A DNA stretch of 64,000 nucleotides from Streptomyces angustmyceticus. Its GTDB lineage: Bacteria; Actinomycetota; Actinomycetes; Streptomycetales; Streptomycetaceae. The notes under the pieces were generated by a model. The model was given only the letters and a program-made list of their open reading frames with translations. It was not told the DNA's origin and made no database searches. The stretch lies in NCBI RefSeq assembly GCF_019933235.1, contig NZ_CP082945.1, positions 3,658,001 through 3,722,000 on the forward strand, given 5' to 3'. A program made the position numbers and the translations under genes. Below, in pieces: positions 33,142 to 41,559 of this stretch; the first letter of the stretch is position 1, and each line of letters starts with the position of its first letter.

Positions 33142-33984
33142 TCAGTTGCGTCCCAGCACGCCGCTGGCCAGGCCGATCAGGACCGGCGCGACCCCGAGTG
33201 CCAGAAACGCCGGCAGGAAGCACGCCGACAGCGGCAGGGTGACCAGCACCCCGGCCCGCCGGGCCCGTGCGGTCGCCGATCGAGCGTGTTCCGCACGGAG
33301 TTCGGCGGCGACCCGGGACACCGACTCGACGGCCGGCACCCCGGATATCCCGGCGCGCTCCATGCAGCGCGCCAGCCCTCGAGCGCCGGGAAGGTCCGCC
33401 AGCCGCGTCCATACGACAGCGGGTTCACCTCCCAGTCGCAGTTCCGCCGCCACCTGGCGCAGCCGCTCCGCGACCGGCCCGTCGAGCGACCGGCCCACCG
33501 CCTCGGCCGACTCCCGCGGCCCGGCCCCCGCCGCGAGGCAGGCCGCCAGCAGGTCGCCCGCCGGCGCCAACTCCGCCCGTACCTCCGCGGCCGCCGCCCG
33601 GGCCGCCTCCGCGCCCCGCTGTTGCGCCAGTCGGCGGTGCGCCCCGTATCCCACGGCGAGTCCCGTCAGAACGCCTGTGACGCCACCGATGAGAATGACC
33701 ATGAATCCGGCCGCTCCGAGCGGCCCGGCCCACTCCTTCAGCAGGCCGTTCCGTGGGCCGCTGTCCTCCGAGCCCGACGTTCGGCTGCGACGCCGGAGCC
33801 GGGCGAACGTCCTGCGCTGGTCACCGGGCCCACCGCCGTGGCCGGGCACGGCGGCCCACATCTCCGATACCCGCCGCCGCAACACTCGCGCCCGCCGCGC
33901 CTCCCGCACCAGTGCCACGATGCACAGCAGTGCCACCATCGCGGCAACCGCCATCCCCACCCTGTGGACAACTTCCGCGCTCAC
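33142..33984 (-). CDS. tadC: Type II secretion F-domain protein (TadC-like)
   Basis: 280 residues. There are three or four hydrophobic segments (about 8-25, 92-116, and the last ~40 residues) with a cytoplasmic helical F domain between (AEVRAELAPAGDLLAACLAAG, AVGRSLDGPVAERL). GspF-type proteins are the inner-membrane platform on which the TadA ATPase acts. GTG at 33984 has GGAGGGG upstream. It follows tadB with 13 bases between. Confidence 0.9.
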   Translation of the reverse strand: MSAEVVHRVGMAVAAMVALLCIVALVREARRARVLRRRVSEMWAAVPGHGGGPGDQRRTFARLRRRSRTSGSEDSGPRNGLLKEWAGPLGAAGFMVILIGGVTGVLTGLAVGYGAHRRLAQQRGAEAARAAAAEVRAELAPAGDLLAACLAAGAGPRESAEAVGRSLDGPVAERLRQVAAELRLGGEPAVVWTRLADLPGARGLARCMERAGISGVPAVESVSRVAAELRAEHARSATARARRAGVLVTLPLSACFLPAFLALGVAPVLIGLASGVLGRN

Positions 33985-33997
33985 ACCGATCCCCTCC

Positions 33998-34918
33998 CTA
34001 CGCGTCTTCCGCGGCGGCGACGATCCGGGCCGTCCAGGACACGCCGCACCACTCCAGGAGCCCGCCGACCGCCAGGCACCCCCACCCGGCCGGGGTGTGC
34101 AGCAGCACCCGCAGCGGGTCGGCGCCGAGCGCGCCGCCCATCAGGAGTCCACCGGCCGGCAGCAGGGCAAGCATCAACGCGGTGGCCCGTGGCCCCGCCA
34201 ACTGCGCCCGTAGTTCGTCGCGTTGATCTCTCTGGGCCCTGAGGCCGGCCGCGATCCGTTCCAGTCCCGAGGCCAGTCCGGCGCCGCCCTCCACCGCCAC
34301 CTGCCAGCACGCGGCCATACCGGTCAGTCCCGCGGCCCCCGGCAGCCGGGCCGCGGCCCGCAGCTCCCGGGGCACGTCTCCGCCGTATCGCGCGGCCGCC
34401 AGCACCGCCGAGCCGGCCGCCCCGAGCCCCGGCGCCCCCGCGGCGAGCAGCGCCTGGGCGGGCTGCCGGCCGGCCCGCAGCTCGCCCGCCACCGCGGCGC
34501 ACAGCCCGATCACCGCCGCACAGCGCCTGTCGCGCGCCTGCACCGCTCCGCGGGCGGCCAGCCATCGGCGGACCAGGAAGAGGGCCACCACGGAGGCGAG
34601 TACCGGGAGCACGGACCCGCCCAGCACGGCCAGCGCCAGCCCCGCCGGCAGACACCAGATCTCGCGCCCGCAGTCCCCCAGGCGTCCGAGGCTCCAGCGC
34701 CGCCCCGCTTCGCCCTCGACCAGCCGCCCCGCGCACCACTTCCGCACTGCCCGGCCCGGCGGCCAGGCCCGCCACCCGGCTTCCGGGTCCGCCTCTCCGA
34801 CGCCCCCGAACAGCGCCCGCGCCCGCCGCCGTACGACGTCCCGACGGCCACCGGCCAGCCGGCCCGCCCCCGCCGCGCAGAGCACCGCGGCCACCACCGT
34901 CATCGCGACCGCGCTCAT
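33998..34918 (-). CDS. tadB: Type II secretion F-domain protein (TadB-like)
   Basis: 306 residues from ATG at 34918, which overlaps the tadA stop. N-terminal helix, then paired membrane segments near 100-125 (LPAGLALAVLGGSVLPVLASVVALFLV), an F domain (AAVAGELRAGRQPAQALLAAG) and a C-terminal hydrophobic pair. Like TadC it forms the membrane platform of the Flp/Tad pilus. Codon use is extremely GC-rich. Confidence 0.9.
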   Translation of the reverse strand: MSAVAMTVVAAVLCAAGAGRLAGGRRDVVRRRARALFGGVGEADPEAGWRAWPPGRAVRKWCAGRLVEGEAGRRWSLGRLGDCGREIWCLPAGLALAVLGGSVLPVLASVVALFLVRRWLAARGAVQARDRRCAAVIGLCAAVAGELRAGRQPAQALLAAGAPGLGAAGSAVLAAARYGGDVPRELRAAARLPGAAGLTGMAACWQVAVEGGAGLASGLERIAAGLRAQRDQRDELRAQLAGPRATALMLALLPAGGLLMGGALGADPLRVLLHTPAGWGCLAVGGLLEWCGVSWTARIVAAAEDA

Positions 34919-36081
34919 CGGACTCCGCCCTCGCCCCGCTCGCACAGCCGCATCAACCGCCCCCAGCCGCGCGCCTCCTGGAAGCCGTCCGCGCCCCAGA
35001 GGGCCGCCGGCACGGTCACCACGAACCCGTCGCGGTCCCGCTCCAGGACATGGAGCTCGGCGATCCGGCGGCGGCCGGTCCGGTCGCGCACGAGATGCAG
35101 CACGACCGAGAGCGCGGCCGCCAACTGGCTGTGCAGCGCGGCACGGTCCAGGCCCGCCGTCGAACCGAGGGCCTCCAGGCGCGCGGGGACATCGCACGCC
35201 GCGTTGGCATGGACCGTGCCGCACCCGCCTTCATGACCCGTGTTGAGCGCCGCCAGCAGGTCCGTGACCTCGGCGCCGCGCACCTCCCCCACCACCAGCC
35301 GGTCCGGGCGCATGCGCAGCGCCTGCCGTACGAGATCCCGTAGCGTCACCCGGCCGACGCCCTCCTGGTTGGCGGGCCGGGTCTCCAGCCGCACCACATG
35401 GGGATGGTCCGGCCGCAGCTCCGCCGAGTCCTCGGCCAGGACGATCCGCTCCGCCGGGCCGACGAGTCCGAGCAGGGTGCTGAGCAAGGTGGTCTTCCCG
35501 GAGCCCGTGCCCCCGCTGATCAGAAACGACAGCCGGGCCGCCAGCACCGCGGCGAGCAGCCGGTCGCCGCCCGGCGGGACGGTGCCCGCCGACACCAGTT
35601 CCGCGAGGGAGAAGGCCCGCGGCCGCAGCACCCGTAAGGACAGGCAGGTGCCGGCGACCGCCACCGGGGGCAGCACCGCATGCAGCCGGGTGCCGTCCGG
35701 CAGCCGCGCGTCCACCCATGGCCGGGCATCGTCCAGCCGCCGCCCGGCCACCGCCGCCAGCCGCTGGGCGAGCCTGCGCACCTCGGCCGCGTCCCGGAAG
35801 TGGACACCGGTGCGTTCCAGGCCGCCGCCGCGGTCCACCCACACCTCGTCTGGCGCGGTGACCAGGACGTCCGTGACATCGGGCGCCGCCAGCAGGGGTT
35901 CCAGCGGCCCGCTGCCGACCATCTCGGACCGCAACGCGGCCACCACACCCAGCACTTCGGCATCGCCCAGCAGCCGCCCCTGCTCGCGAAGGGCCACCGC
36001 CACGCGGGCGGGCGTGGGCTCCGCACCGGCTTCGGCGAGGCGTCTGCGCACGGCCTCCAGGAGAACCTGGCTCTGGCTCAT
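34915..36081 (-). CDS. tadA: TadA/CpaF secretion ATPase
   Basis: 388 residues. Walker A is GGTGSGKTTLLSTLLG (about 188-203), with Asp box (EDSAELRPDHPHVVRLETR), Walker B-like RMRPDRLVVGEVRGAE and His box (NTGHEGGCGTVHAN). It powers assembly of Flp pili from the cytoplasmic side. It overlaps ssd upstream and tadB downstream by 4 bases each, so it is tightly coupled. Confidence 0.95.
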   Translation of the reverse strand: MSQSQVLLEAVRRRLAEAGAEPTPARVAVALREQGRLLGDAEVLGVVAALRSEMVGSGPLEPLLAAPDVTDVLVTAPDEVWVDRGGGLERTGVHFRDAAEVRRLAQRLAAVAGRRLDDARPWVDARLPDGTRLHAVLPPVAVAGTCLSLRVLRPRAFSLAELVSAGTVPPGGDRLLAAVLAARLSFLISGGTGSGKTTLLSTLLGLVGPAERIVLAEDSAELRPDHPHVVRLETRPANQEGVGRVTLRDLVRQALRMRPDRLVVGEVRGAEVTDLLAALNTGHEGGCGTVHANAACDVPARLEALGSTAGLDRAALHSQLAAALSVVLHLVRDRTGRRRIAELHVLERDRDGFVVTVPAALWGADGFQEARGWGRLMRLCERGEGGVR

Positions 36082-37487
36082 GACCAGTCACCGTCCCGGC
36101 GGGCCGTACGGGGCCCTCTGGGACCGGCCCCCGGCCACGACTCCGCACCGGCCCCCCTCGCCGCCCCCGGCCCCGGAGCAGCACTCGGCGCAGCTCCCGG
36201 CCCGCCGCCCGCCTCCGGCCCCGGACAACCACCTGCCTCGGTCCCCGGACGCTCCCCCGCCCCCGACACCGGCCGGCGCTCCGACCCGGCCTCCGGCCGC
36301 TCGACGGCGCCCGCCCGCGCAACGGCCCCCGGCCACTCGGCGCCGCCCCTCGCCCGCTCAACGCCCTCCGACCCGCCGCCCGCGCTCCCGTCCTCGGTCA
36401 CACGCCCCCAGAACCCCGCACAGAACCGCGCCAGCGGCCCCCGCACCTGGGCCCCCGGTGGCACGCCACGCGAAAGATCCAGCAACAGGCCGGCCTCCCA
36501 GGACACTTCGCCGGCGAGCGGCAGCCCCATGAGGCAGGCGATCTCGTCCGGCGGCAGTCCGTGCCCGTGGCGTCCGGGCACCCCGCGCGCCACCACCCGC
36601 AGATCGCCGAGCACCTGCTGCACCCCGGCGGCCGCCCGTCCGGCCGCCGCGACCGCGCGCAGCTCCGTGGGGACGATGAGCAGGCCCATGTCCACCTGTG
36701 CGAGGGCCTCCGCCGTGGCCTCGTCGACCCTGCGCGGCAGATCGACCACCACCACGCCGCCGCGGCGCCGGGCCGCGGCCATGACCGCGCGCATGGCCGG
36801 GGGCGGGATGGTGACATCGGCGCCCCGGTCCCAGCTGAGGACGCGCAGGGAGTGCAGCCGCGGCAGCGACTCCGCCAGCGCGCCGCAGGCCACCCGGCCG
36901 CGCGATTCGGCGAACGCGGGCCAGCGGAGCCCCTTCTCCTTCTCCCCGCCCATCAGCACGTCCAGGCCGCCGCCCAGCGGATCTCCGTCGACGAGCAGGG
37001 TGCGCCGCCCCGTGCGGGCCGCGGTGACGGCCAGCGCACCGGCAAGGGTGCTGGCGCCGGCGCCCCCGCAGCCGCCGATGACCCCGACCGTCAGGGCCGG
37101 GGGCCCGACGCCCTCGACGGCGTCGGCGATCCGGTCGGTCAGCCAGCGCTCGCCGTCGGGGAGGACGAGGACACGCTCGGCCCCGAGGGCGACGGCCCGG
37201 CGCAGGAGGGCCGGATCGTCGGTGTCCCCGCCCGTGAGGATGACGCCCGGGCGGCGTGCGGCGCCGAGCAGCCGCGGCGCGCAGTCAGCGCCGACGATCA
37301 CCAGGGGCGGTGCTTCCCAGTCGCCTCGGCGGGCCGGCAGACCGTGTGCCACTTCGGGCAGCGCACCGGCCGCCGCGCACAGCCGCAGAAGATCGTCGAG
37401 GAGTCGTTCGTCCTCGGTGATGATCAGTGGCCCGCCCGGCTCTCCGCCGGTCCGGACCGTTCCTTTCGATGGCGTGGTTTCGGCCAC
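36078..37487 (-). CDS. ssd: CpaE/septum-site-determining-like (Ssd) ATPase
   Basis: 469 residues from GTG at 37487 with GGGGGA seven bases upstream. The N-terminal ~110 residues resemble a receiver-like domain. The MinD/ParA-type ATPase starts at VGVIGGCGGAGASTLAGAL (deviant P loop without the usual KGG lysine) and includes LLVDGDPLGGG. The C-terminal ~110 residues are a disordered Gly/Ala/Pro/Arg tail. CpaE proteins place Tad pili; the M. tuberculosis counterpart (Rv3660c) affects septation. First gene of the tad operon. Confidence 0.9.
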   Translation of the reverse strand: MAETTPSKGTVRTGGEPGGPLIITEDERLLDDLLRLCAAAGALPEVAHGLPARRGDWEAPPLVIVGADCAPRLLGAARRPGVILTGGDTDDPALLRRAVALGAERVLVLPDGERWLTDRIADAVEGVGPPALTVGVIGGCGGAGASTLAGALAVTAARTGRRTLLVDGDPLGGGLDVLMGGEKEKGLRWPAFAESRGRVACGALAESLPRLHSLRVLSWDRGADVTIPPPAMRAVMAAARRRGGVVVVDLPRRVDEATAEALAQVDMGLLIVPTELRAVAAAGRAAAGVQQVLGDLRVVARGVPGRHGHGLPPDEIACLMGLPLAGEVSWEAGLLLDLSRGVPPGAQVRGPLARFCAGFWGRVTEDGSAGGGSEGVERARGGAEWPGAVARAGAVERPEAGSERRPVSGAGERPGTEAGGCPGPEAGGGPGAAPSAAPGPGAARGAGAESWPGAGPRGPRTARRDGDWS

Positions 37488-37788
37488 GTTCTGTCCCCCT
37501 GTCGCTACGCAACTCGCACATCCGCGAACTCGCGGCTTTTCACGGTGCAGCGATCGGGAAAATCTTGTGGATCTTGACCCGAAATTGTGGACAACTCCGA
37601 GGGTTGTGAATATCCCTGTCACCTATTCCAGCGACGAACGGCAACTTGTGGGGCTCAAGAGACTCTTCCCTGAAGGAGCCGCTCCGCTACGGTGCGTAAT
37701 AGGATGATTGCGCCGGGAGTGCCGGCGCCGCGCAGGCAAGGGGCGGAGCGGGTCGGTGCCCGGCGGCAGAAAATGCGTCCGGACATGC

Positions 37789-37854
37789 GACGACCCCCGC
37801 CGGGGGGGAGAGCGGGGGTCGTCCCCACGGCCGACTCGGGGGGGGAGGAGCCGG
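37789..37854 (-). ncRNA. 6C RNA (B11-type small RNA), core
   Basis: On the minus strand two stem-loops lie in tandem. The first stem is CCGGCTC/GAGTCGG (37831-37854) with loop CTCCCCCCCC. The second stem is GACGACCCCCGC/GCGGGGGTCGTC (37789-37823) with loop TCTCCCCCCCG. Two hairpins with at least six Cs in each loop define the actinobacterial 6C motif. The place, between ssd and the SerB-like HAD gene, is that of B11 between Rv3660c and Rv3661. Known 6C RNAs bind G-rich mRNA sites through the C loops. Transcript ends are not determined; a TTTT run follows at 37773-37770. Confidence 0.85.
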
Positions 37855-37957
37855 ACCGGGTTAGCACGGTCGCGAACGATCCGTGACTTCCATGGTGTAC
37901 CCGAGAGCCTTCTCAGGCAAACCCACGCGCCACACCTTACGCCGAATGGTGGGCGCC

Positions 37958-37963
37958 TATGCT
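37958..37963 (+). promoter_or_regulatory. -10 box of leaderless HAD gene
   Basis: TATGCT is followed by exactly six bases and then GTG (37970), with no RBS. CTTACG 16 bases upstream is a weak -35. Confidence 0.5.
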
Positions 37964-37969
37964 CGCCCC

Positions 37970-38854
37970 GTGGAAAACCACTCCGTGCCTCACTCGACTC
38001 CCCGTACTGCCGCGTTCTTCGACTTGGACAAGACCGTCATTGCAAAGTCGAGCACGCTGACCTTCAGCAAGTCGTTCTACCAAGGCGGCCTGATCAATCG
38101 GCGGGCCGTACTGCGCACCGCGTACGCCCAGTTCGTGTTCCTGGCGGGCGGCGCCGACCACGACCAGATGGAGCGCATGCGGGAATATCTCTCCTCGCTG
38201 TGCCGCGGCTGGGACGTCGCCCAGGTGCGGGAGATCGTCGCCGAGACGCTGCACGATCTCATCGACCCCATCATTTACGACGAGGCCGCCTCGCTCATCG
38301 AGGAGCATCACGCCGCCGGACGGGACGTCGTGATCGTCTCCACCTCGGGCGCCGAGGTCGTCGAACCGATCGGTGAACTCCTGGGCGCGGACCGGGTGGT
38401 GGCCACCCGTATGGTCGTCGGCGAGGACGGCCGCTTCACCGGCGAAGTGGAGTATTACGCCTACGGGCCGACCAAGGCGGAAGCCGTTCGGGAACTCGCG
38501 GCGTCCGAGGGATACGACCTCGAGCGCTGTTATGCGTACAGCGATTCCGCGACCGATGTGCCGATGCTCTCGGCGGTGGGTCATCCGTACGCGGTCAATC
38601 CGGACCGGGCGCTGCGCCGCGAGGCGGTCGCGCGCGGCTGGCCGGTGCTCTCCTTCAACCGTCCGGTCCCGCTCAAACAGCGGCTCCCGTCGCTGTCGAT
38701 GCCCTCGCGGCCGGTGCTCGCCGCCCTGGCAGCGGTGGGCGCGGCCATGGCCACGGCGACGCTGGTCTGGTACACGAGCCGGCGGAAAACCACTGGGCCG
38801 CGCATCCGAGTTATCGGCCGTACCGGCGGCGCACTCCGCAATGCACGCGTTTGA
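37970..38854 (+). CDS. HAD-IB phosphatase (SerB-like, differentiation-associated)
   Basis: 294 residues from GTG at 37970, chosen for the -10 box; in-frame GTG/ATG codons at 37883-37946 lack any RBS. Motif I FFDLDKTV (Asp18 and Asp20), motif II VIVSTSG, and motif III/IV ERCYAYSDSATDVPML place it in the HAD-IB group (phosphoserine phosphatase-like). A C-terminal membrane helix (about 245-268, VLAALAAVGAAMATATLVWY) and basic tail anchor it. The streptomycete orthologue is annotated as morphological-differentiation-associated. Substrate is unknown. Confidence 0.88.
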   Translation: MENHSVPHSTPRTAAFFDLDKTVIAKSSTLTFSKSFYQGGLINRRAVLRTAYAQFVFLAGGADHDQMERMREYLSSLCRGWDVAQVREIVAETLHDLIDPIIYDEAASLIEEHHAAGRDVVIVSTSGAEVVEPIGELLGADRVVATRMVVGEDGRFTGEVEYYAYGPTKAEAVRELAASEGYDLERCYAYSDSATDVPMLSAVGHPYAVNPDRALRREAVARGWPVLSFNRPVPLKQRLPSLSMPSRPVLAALAAVGAAMATATLVWYTSRRKTTGPRIRVIGRTGGALRNARV

Positions 38855-38916
38855 AGCCAAACGTAAAGATCTGCAGGTGGGGGTTCCGCTTGTCGGGCCC
38901 GAGGAGTACAAAGGAC

Positions 38917-39162
38917 TTAACGGCCCGCGAGACCAAGGACATCCGAGAGGAACACCTTTAACGCAGGAAGTGGCCCACGGACCGATGCATGAATGTCGGG
39001 CACCCACGCGACGCCGACCCGTCGATTACGGGCCAGCCGCACCAGGTAACCGGACAAAGATTCCGACCTGATGGGCACATATCCGAGCACGCTTGGTAAC
39101 CCGGCGGACATGCCAGCGGCGGTACCACCCATTGGTACCGCCGCAACCCTGTTCAGGGGCAA
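38917..39162 (-). pseudogene. Possible TniQ-like fragment
   Basis: An 81-codon frame in which YVPIRSESLSGYLVRLARNR resembles the N-terminal motif of TniQ-family transposition proteins (P-x-x-x-ESL-x-SYL-x-RLA). Codon use is unlike its neighbours, with low GC3 and two TTA codons. Only the first part of the family is present, so it would be a remnant of a mobile element. Weak evidence: one motif only. Confidence 0.3.
39116..39144. terminator. 12-base perfect hairpin
   Basis: GCGGCGGTACCA and TGGTACCGCCGC are separated by CCCAT. It lies 76 bases past the stop of the Fic-like gene (minus strand) and could terminate it. Confidence 0.55.
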
Positions 39163-39219
39163 GGAAGCAGTGCTTCCGGAATTCCCGGGCGCCGGCGCGG
39201 CTTTCGCCCCGGCTCCCCC

Positions 39220-40122
39220 TTATGCCGCGCCGCGCTGCAGCGCCTCACAGACGGCGGTGCTCTCCCGTACGCCCAGTTCCACCGCGCGTCCGCAGTGCGC
39301 GATCCATGCCGCGACGCCCTCCGGGGTGCCGGAGACGTAGCCCTCCAGGGCCGCGACGTAGGCCGCGCGGCCCAGTTCGGCGTGTCCGACCTCGGCCGGG
39401 CAGATCGACTTCGGGTCCAGTCCGCTGCCGATCAGCACGATCCGCTCCGCGGCCCGCGCGACCAGCCCGTTGCACGTGGCGAACGGACGCAGGGCGAGCA
39501 ACTCGCCGTGCACCACCGCCGCGGTCACCAGGGCCGGCGCCTCGGTGCCGGTGAGCAGCAGCCGCGACAGCCCGTCCAGGCGCCCGGCGACCTCGTCGGC
39601 ATCCGGGAGCGGCAGTTCGATGAGCGGTTCGTCCACCGGCTCGGCGGCCAGCCGGGGCCGTCCCACGGTGTCGTCCGCCGCGCCTCCCGGCCCGTGCCGG
39701 CCCCCGGCCTCGGCAGAGCCCTGTCCGCCACCCGATGCCGCCACCAGATGGAGCCGCGCCAGCACCCGCAGCGGCGACTGCCGCCAGACGCTGAGCAACT
39801 GGCCGGCCTCGGCCGTCAGCCGCAGCGCGGCGCCGACCGTCCGGGGTTCGCCCTCGACGCCGAAGTCGGTGCGGCGCCGGACCTCTTCGAGCGCCCAGTC
39901 GGCTCCCGACAGGGCCGCGGAACCGCGCGCTCCGCGCAGCGCCGCCTCGGAGGTCACCTCGTTGCTGCGGCGCCGCATGATCCGGTGCCCGTACACCCGG
40001 TCGACGCCCTTGCGGACGGAGGCCACCGAGTCGGCGACCCCCGGGAGCGAGGCCAGGGTCGCGAGCGGGTCGTCGCTCGCTTTCGGGGGTGCGGGGGACG
40101 TCCCCCTGGTGTTTCCAGCCAT
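39220..40122 (-). CDS. Fic/DOC-fold protein with degenerate active site
   Basis: 300 residues from ATG at 40122. The C-terminal half reads VVHGELLALRPFATCNGLVARAAERI, aligned with the Fic motif HPFx(D/E)GNGRxxR: the catalytic His is Arg, the acidic residue is Thr, Gly is Cys and the first Arg is Leu, while P-F, N-G and the last Arg remain. AMP transfer is therefore unlikely, so this is a Fic-fold protein with another role. The N-terminal half has charged helices and a Gly-rich insert. TAGGGT lies seven bases before the ATG on this strand, and there is no good RBS. It is divergent from the ParA-like ATPase. Confidence 0.8.
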   Translation of the reverse strand: MAGNTRGTSPAPPKASDDPLATLASLPGVADSVASVRKGVDRVYGHRIMRRRSNEVTSEAALRGARGSAALSGADWALEEVRRRTDFGVEGEPRTVGAALRLTAEAGQLLSVWRQSPLRVLARLHLVAASGGGQGSAEAGGRHGPGGAADDTVGRPRLAAEPVDEPLIELPLPDADEVAGRLDGLSRLLLTGTEAPALVTAAVVHGELLALRPFATCNGLVARAAERIVLIGSGLDPKSICPAEVGHAELGRAAYVAALEGYVSGTPEGVAAWIAHCGRAVELGVRESTAVCEALQRGAA

Positions 40123-40129
40123 GGGTACG

Positions 40130-40135
40130 ACCCTA
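40130..40135 (-). promoter_or_regulatory. -10 box before Fic-like gene
   Basis: Minus-strand TAGGGT is seven bases upstream of the ATG, consistent with a leaderless or near-leaderless transcript. Confidence 0.4.
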
Positions 40136-40223
40136 CGCACCACCGGGGCCGACCCCTCGAAGGAGTGGTCTTCCTCACGCAGCCCTCTCACCCAAAGCGA
40201 TCTTCCACTTACCCTTGGTGAAC

Positions 40224-41210
40224 ATGAAGATCGCTTTCGTAGGGAAGGGCGGCAGCGGCAAGACCACCCTGTCCTCCCTGTTCATCCGCCATCTCGCCGC
40301 GACCGGGCTCCCCGTGATCGCCGTGGATGCCGACATCAACCAGCATCTGGGCGCCGCCCTCGGCCTCGACGAGGCGGAGGACGCCGCACTCCCCGCGATG
40401 GGCGCCCATCTCCCGCTGATCAAGGACTACTTGCGCGGCAGCAACCCGCGGATCCCCTCCGCCGCCTCGATGATCAAGACCACCCCGCCCGGCGAGGGCT
40501 CCCGGCTGCTGCGGATCAGCGAGAACAACCCCGTGTACGACGCCTGCGCCAGGACGGTGCGGCTCGGCGACTCCGCCGTACGGCTGATGGCGACCGGGCC
40601 GTTCACCGAGTCGGACCTGGGCGTGGCCTGCTACCACTCCAAGGTCGGCGCGGTGGAGCTGTGCCTGAACCACCTCGTGGACGGCCGCGAGGAGTACGTC
40701 GTCGTCGACATGACGGCCGGCTCCGACTCCTTCGCCTCCGGGATGTTCACCCGGTTCGACATGACCTTCCTGGTGGCCGAGCCGACCCGTAAGGGCGTCG
40801 CCGTCTACCGCCAGTACAAGGAGTACGCGCGGGACTTCGGCGTTCCCCTGAAGGTCGTGGGCAACAAGGTGCAGGGCCCCGAGGACCTGGCGTTCCTGCG
40901 CGACGAGGCAGGCGAGGACCTGCTGGTGACCGTCGGCCACTCCGACTGGGTGCGCGCCATGGAGAAGGGCCGCCCGAGTCCCTTCGCCTGCCTGGAGGAG
41001 GACAACCGCCAGGCCCTGGAAACCCTGCACCGCACGGCCGACGCCGCCTACGGGCGCCGCGACTGGGAGCGCTACACGCGCCAGATGGTGCACTTCCATT
41101 TGAAGAACGCGGAGAGCTGGGGCAATGCGAAGACCGGAGTCGATCTCGCGGCCCAGGTCGACCCGTCCTTCGTGCTCTTCGAAGGGGCGAGTGCCCCCCA
41201 GCCCGCCTGA
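40224..41210 (+). CDS. MinD/CooC-type ATPase
   Basis: 328 residues. The deviant Walker A VGKGGSGKTTLSS is at 7-19, and AVDADINQHLGAALG follows as the A' region. VVVDMTAGSDSF is Walker B, and EPTRKGVAVYRQY is in switch II. CooC-like proteins handle metal-cofactor insertion and MinD-like ones organise membrane complexes; nothing here decides between these. ATG at 40224 lies eight bases after TACCCT with only GGTG as a weak RBS. It is divergent from the Fic-like gene (101 bases) and may share control with it. Confidence 0.88.
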   Translation: MKIAFVGKGGSGKTTLSSLFIRHLAATGLPVIAVDADINQHLGAALGLDEAEDAALPAMGAHLPLIKDYLRGSNPRIPSAASMIKTTPPGEGSRLLRISENNPVYDACARTVRLGDSAVRLMATGPFTESDLGVACYHSKVGAVELCLNHLVDGREEYVVVDMTAGSDSFASGMFTRFDMTFLVAEPTRKGVAVYRQYKEYARDFGVPLKVVGNKVQGPEDLAFLRDEAGEDLLVTVGHSDWVRAMEKGRPSPFACLEEDNRQALETLHRTADAAYGRRDWERYTRQMVHFHLKNAESWGNAKTGVDLAAQVDPSFVLFEGASAPQPA

Positions 41211-41559
41211 CAGGGGGACGAGCCCGGAGGGGCGCCGGAGAGGCACGCCGCCCGACCGCCCCTCCGGCGCCCGCCCTCCCCCGGAATTCCCGCACACCGG
41301 CTTCCCGCCACCGAGAAGCGGCAGGAAATCAGCAAGCCGAACATCGCCCTATTCACTACATAGGGGGAAGGATGATGGCATGTGCCGGTAAAAGCTTCTC
41401 CTTACCTTTACCTGTCATTACGGTTCATTTACCGATGCTTGAGAGTCACCGGACCGTCGCCCCACAGCGGCAACCACCGGCCGGCTCACGTCCCGCCGCA
41501 GTACACCGCCGCCCCACGCTCGCGCCCCGCGCGACCGCGTCGCCCCGGAGGAGACGGGA
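41211..41559. other. Gap before the SulP-carbonic anhydrase gene
   Basis: 349 bases. CCGGAGGGGCG (41224-41234) pairs with CGCCCCTCCGG (41257-41267) across a 22-base loop and may terminate the ATPase gene. Around 41335-41440 the sequence is unusually AT-rich with TTACC repeated (CTTACCTTTACC, ATTTACC) and is the likely promoter region of the next gene. Confidence 0.5.

Larger units (their letters stand above)
38855..39219. other. Gap between HAD and Fic-like genes
   Basis: 365 bases of lower GC than the neighbours. It holds a possible TniQ-like gene relic on the minus strand and a strong hairpin, both listed separately. Otherwise nothing recognisable. Confidence 0.6.

Noticed and set aside
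37655..37867. 70-codon minus-strand ORF between ssd and the HAD gene
   Set aside because: It coincides with the two C-loop hairpins, so the sequence is explained by the 6C RNA; it has no RBS or motif.
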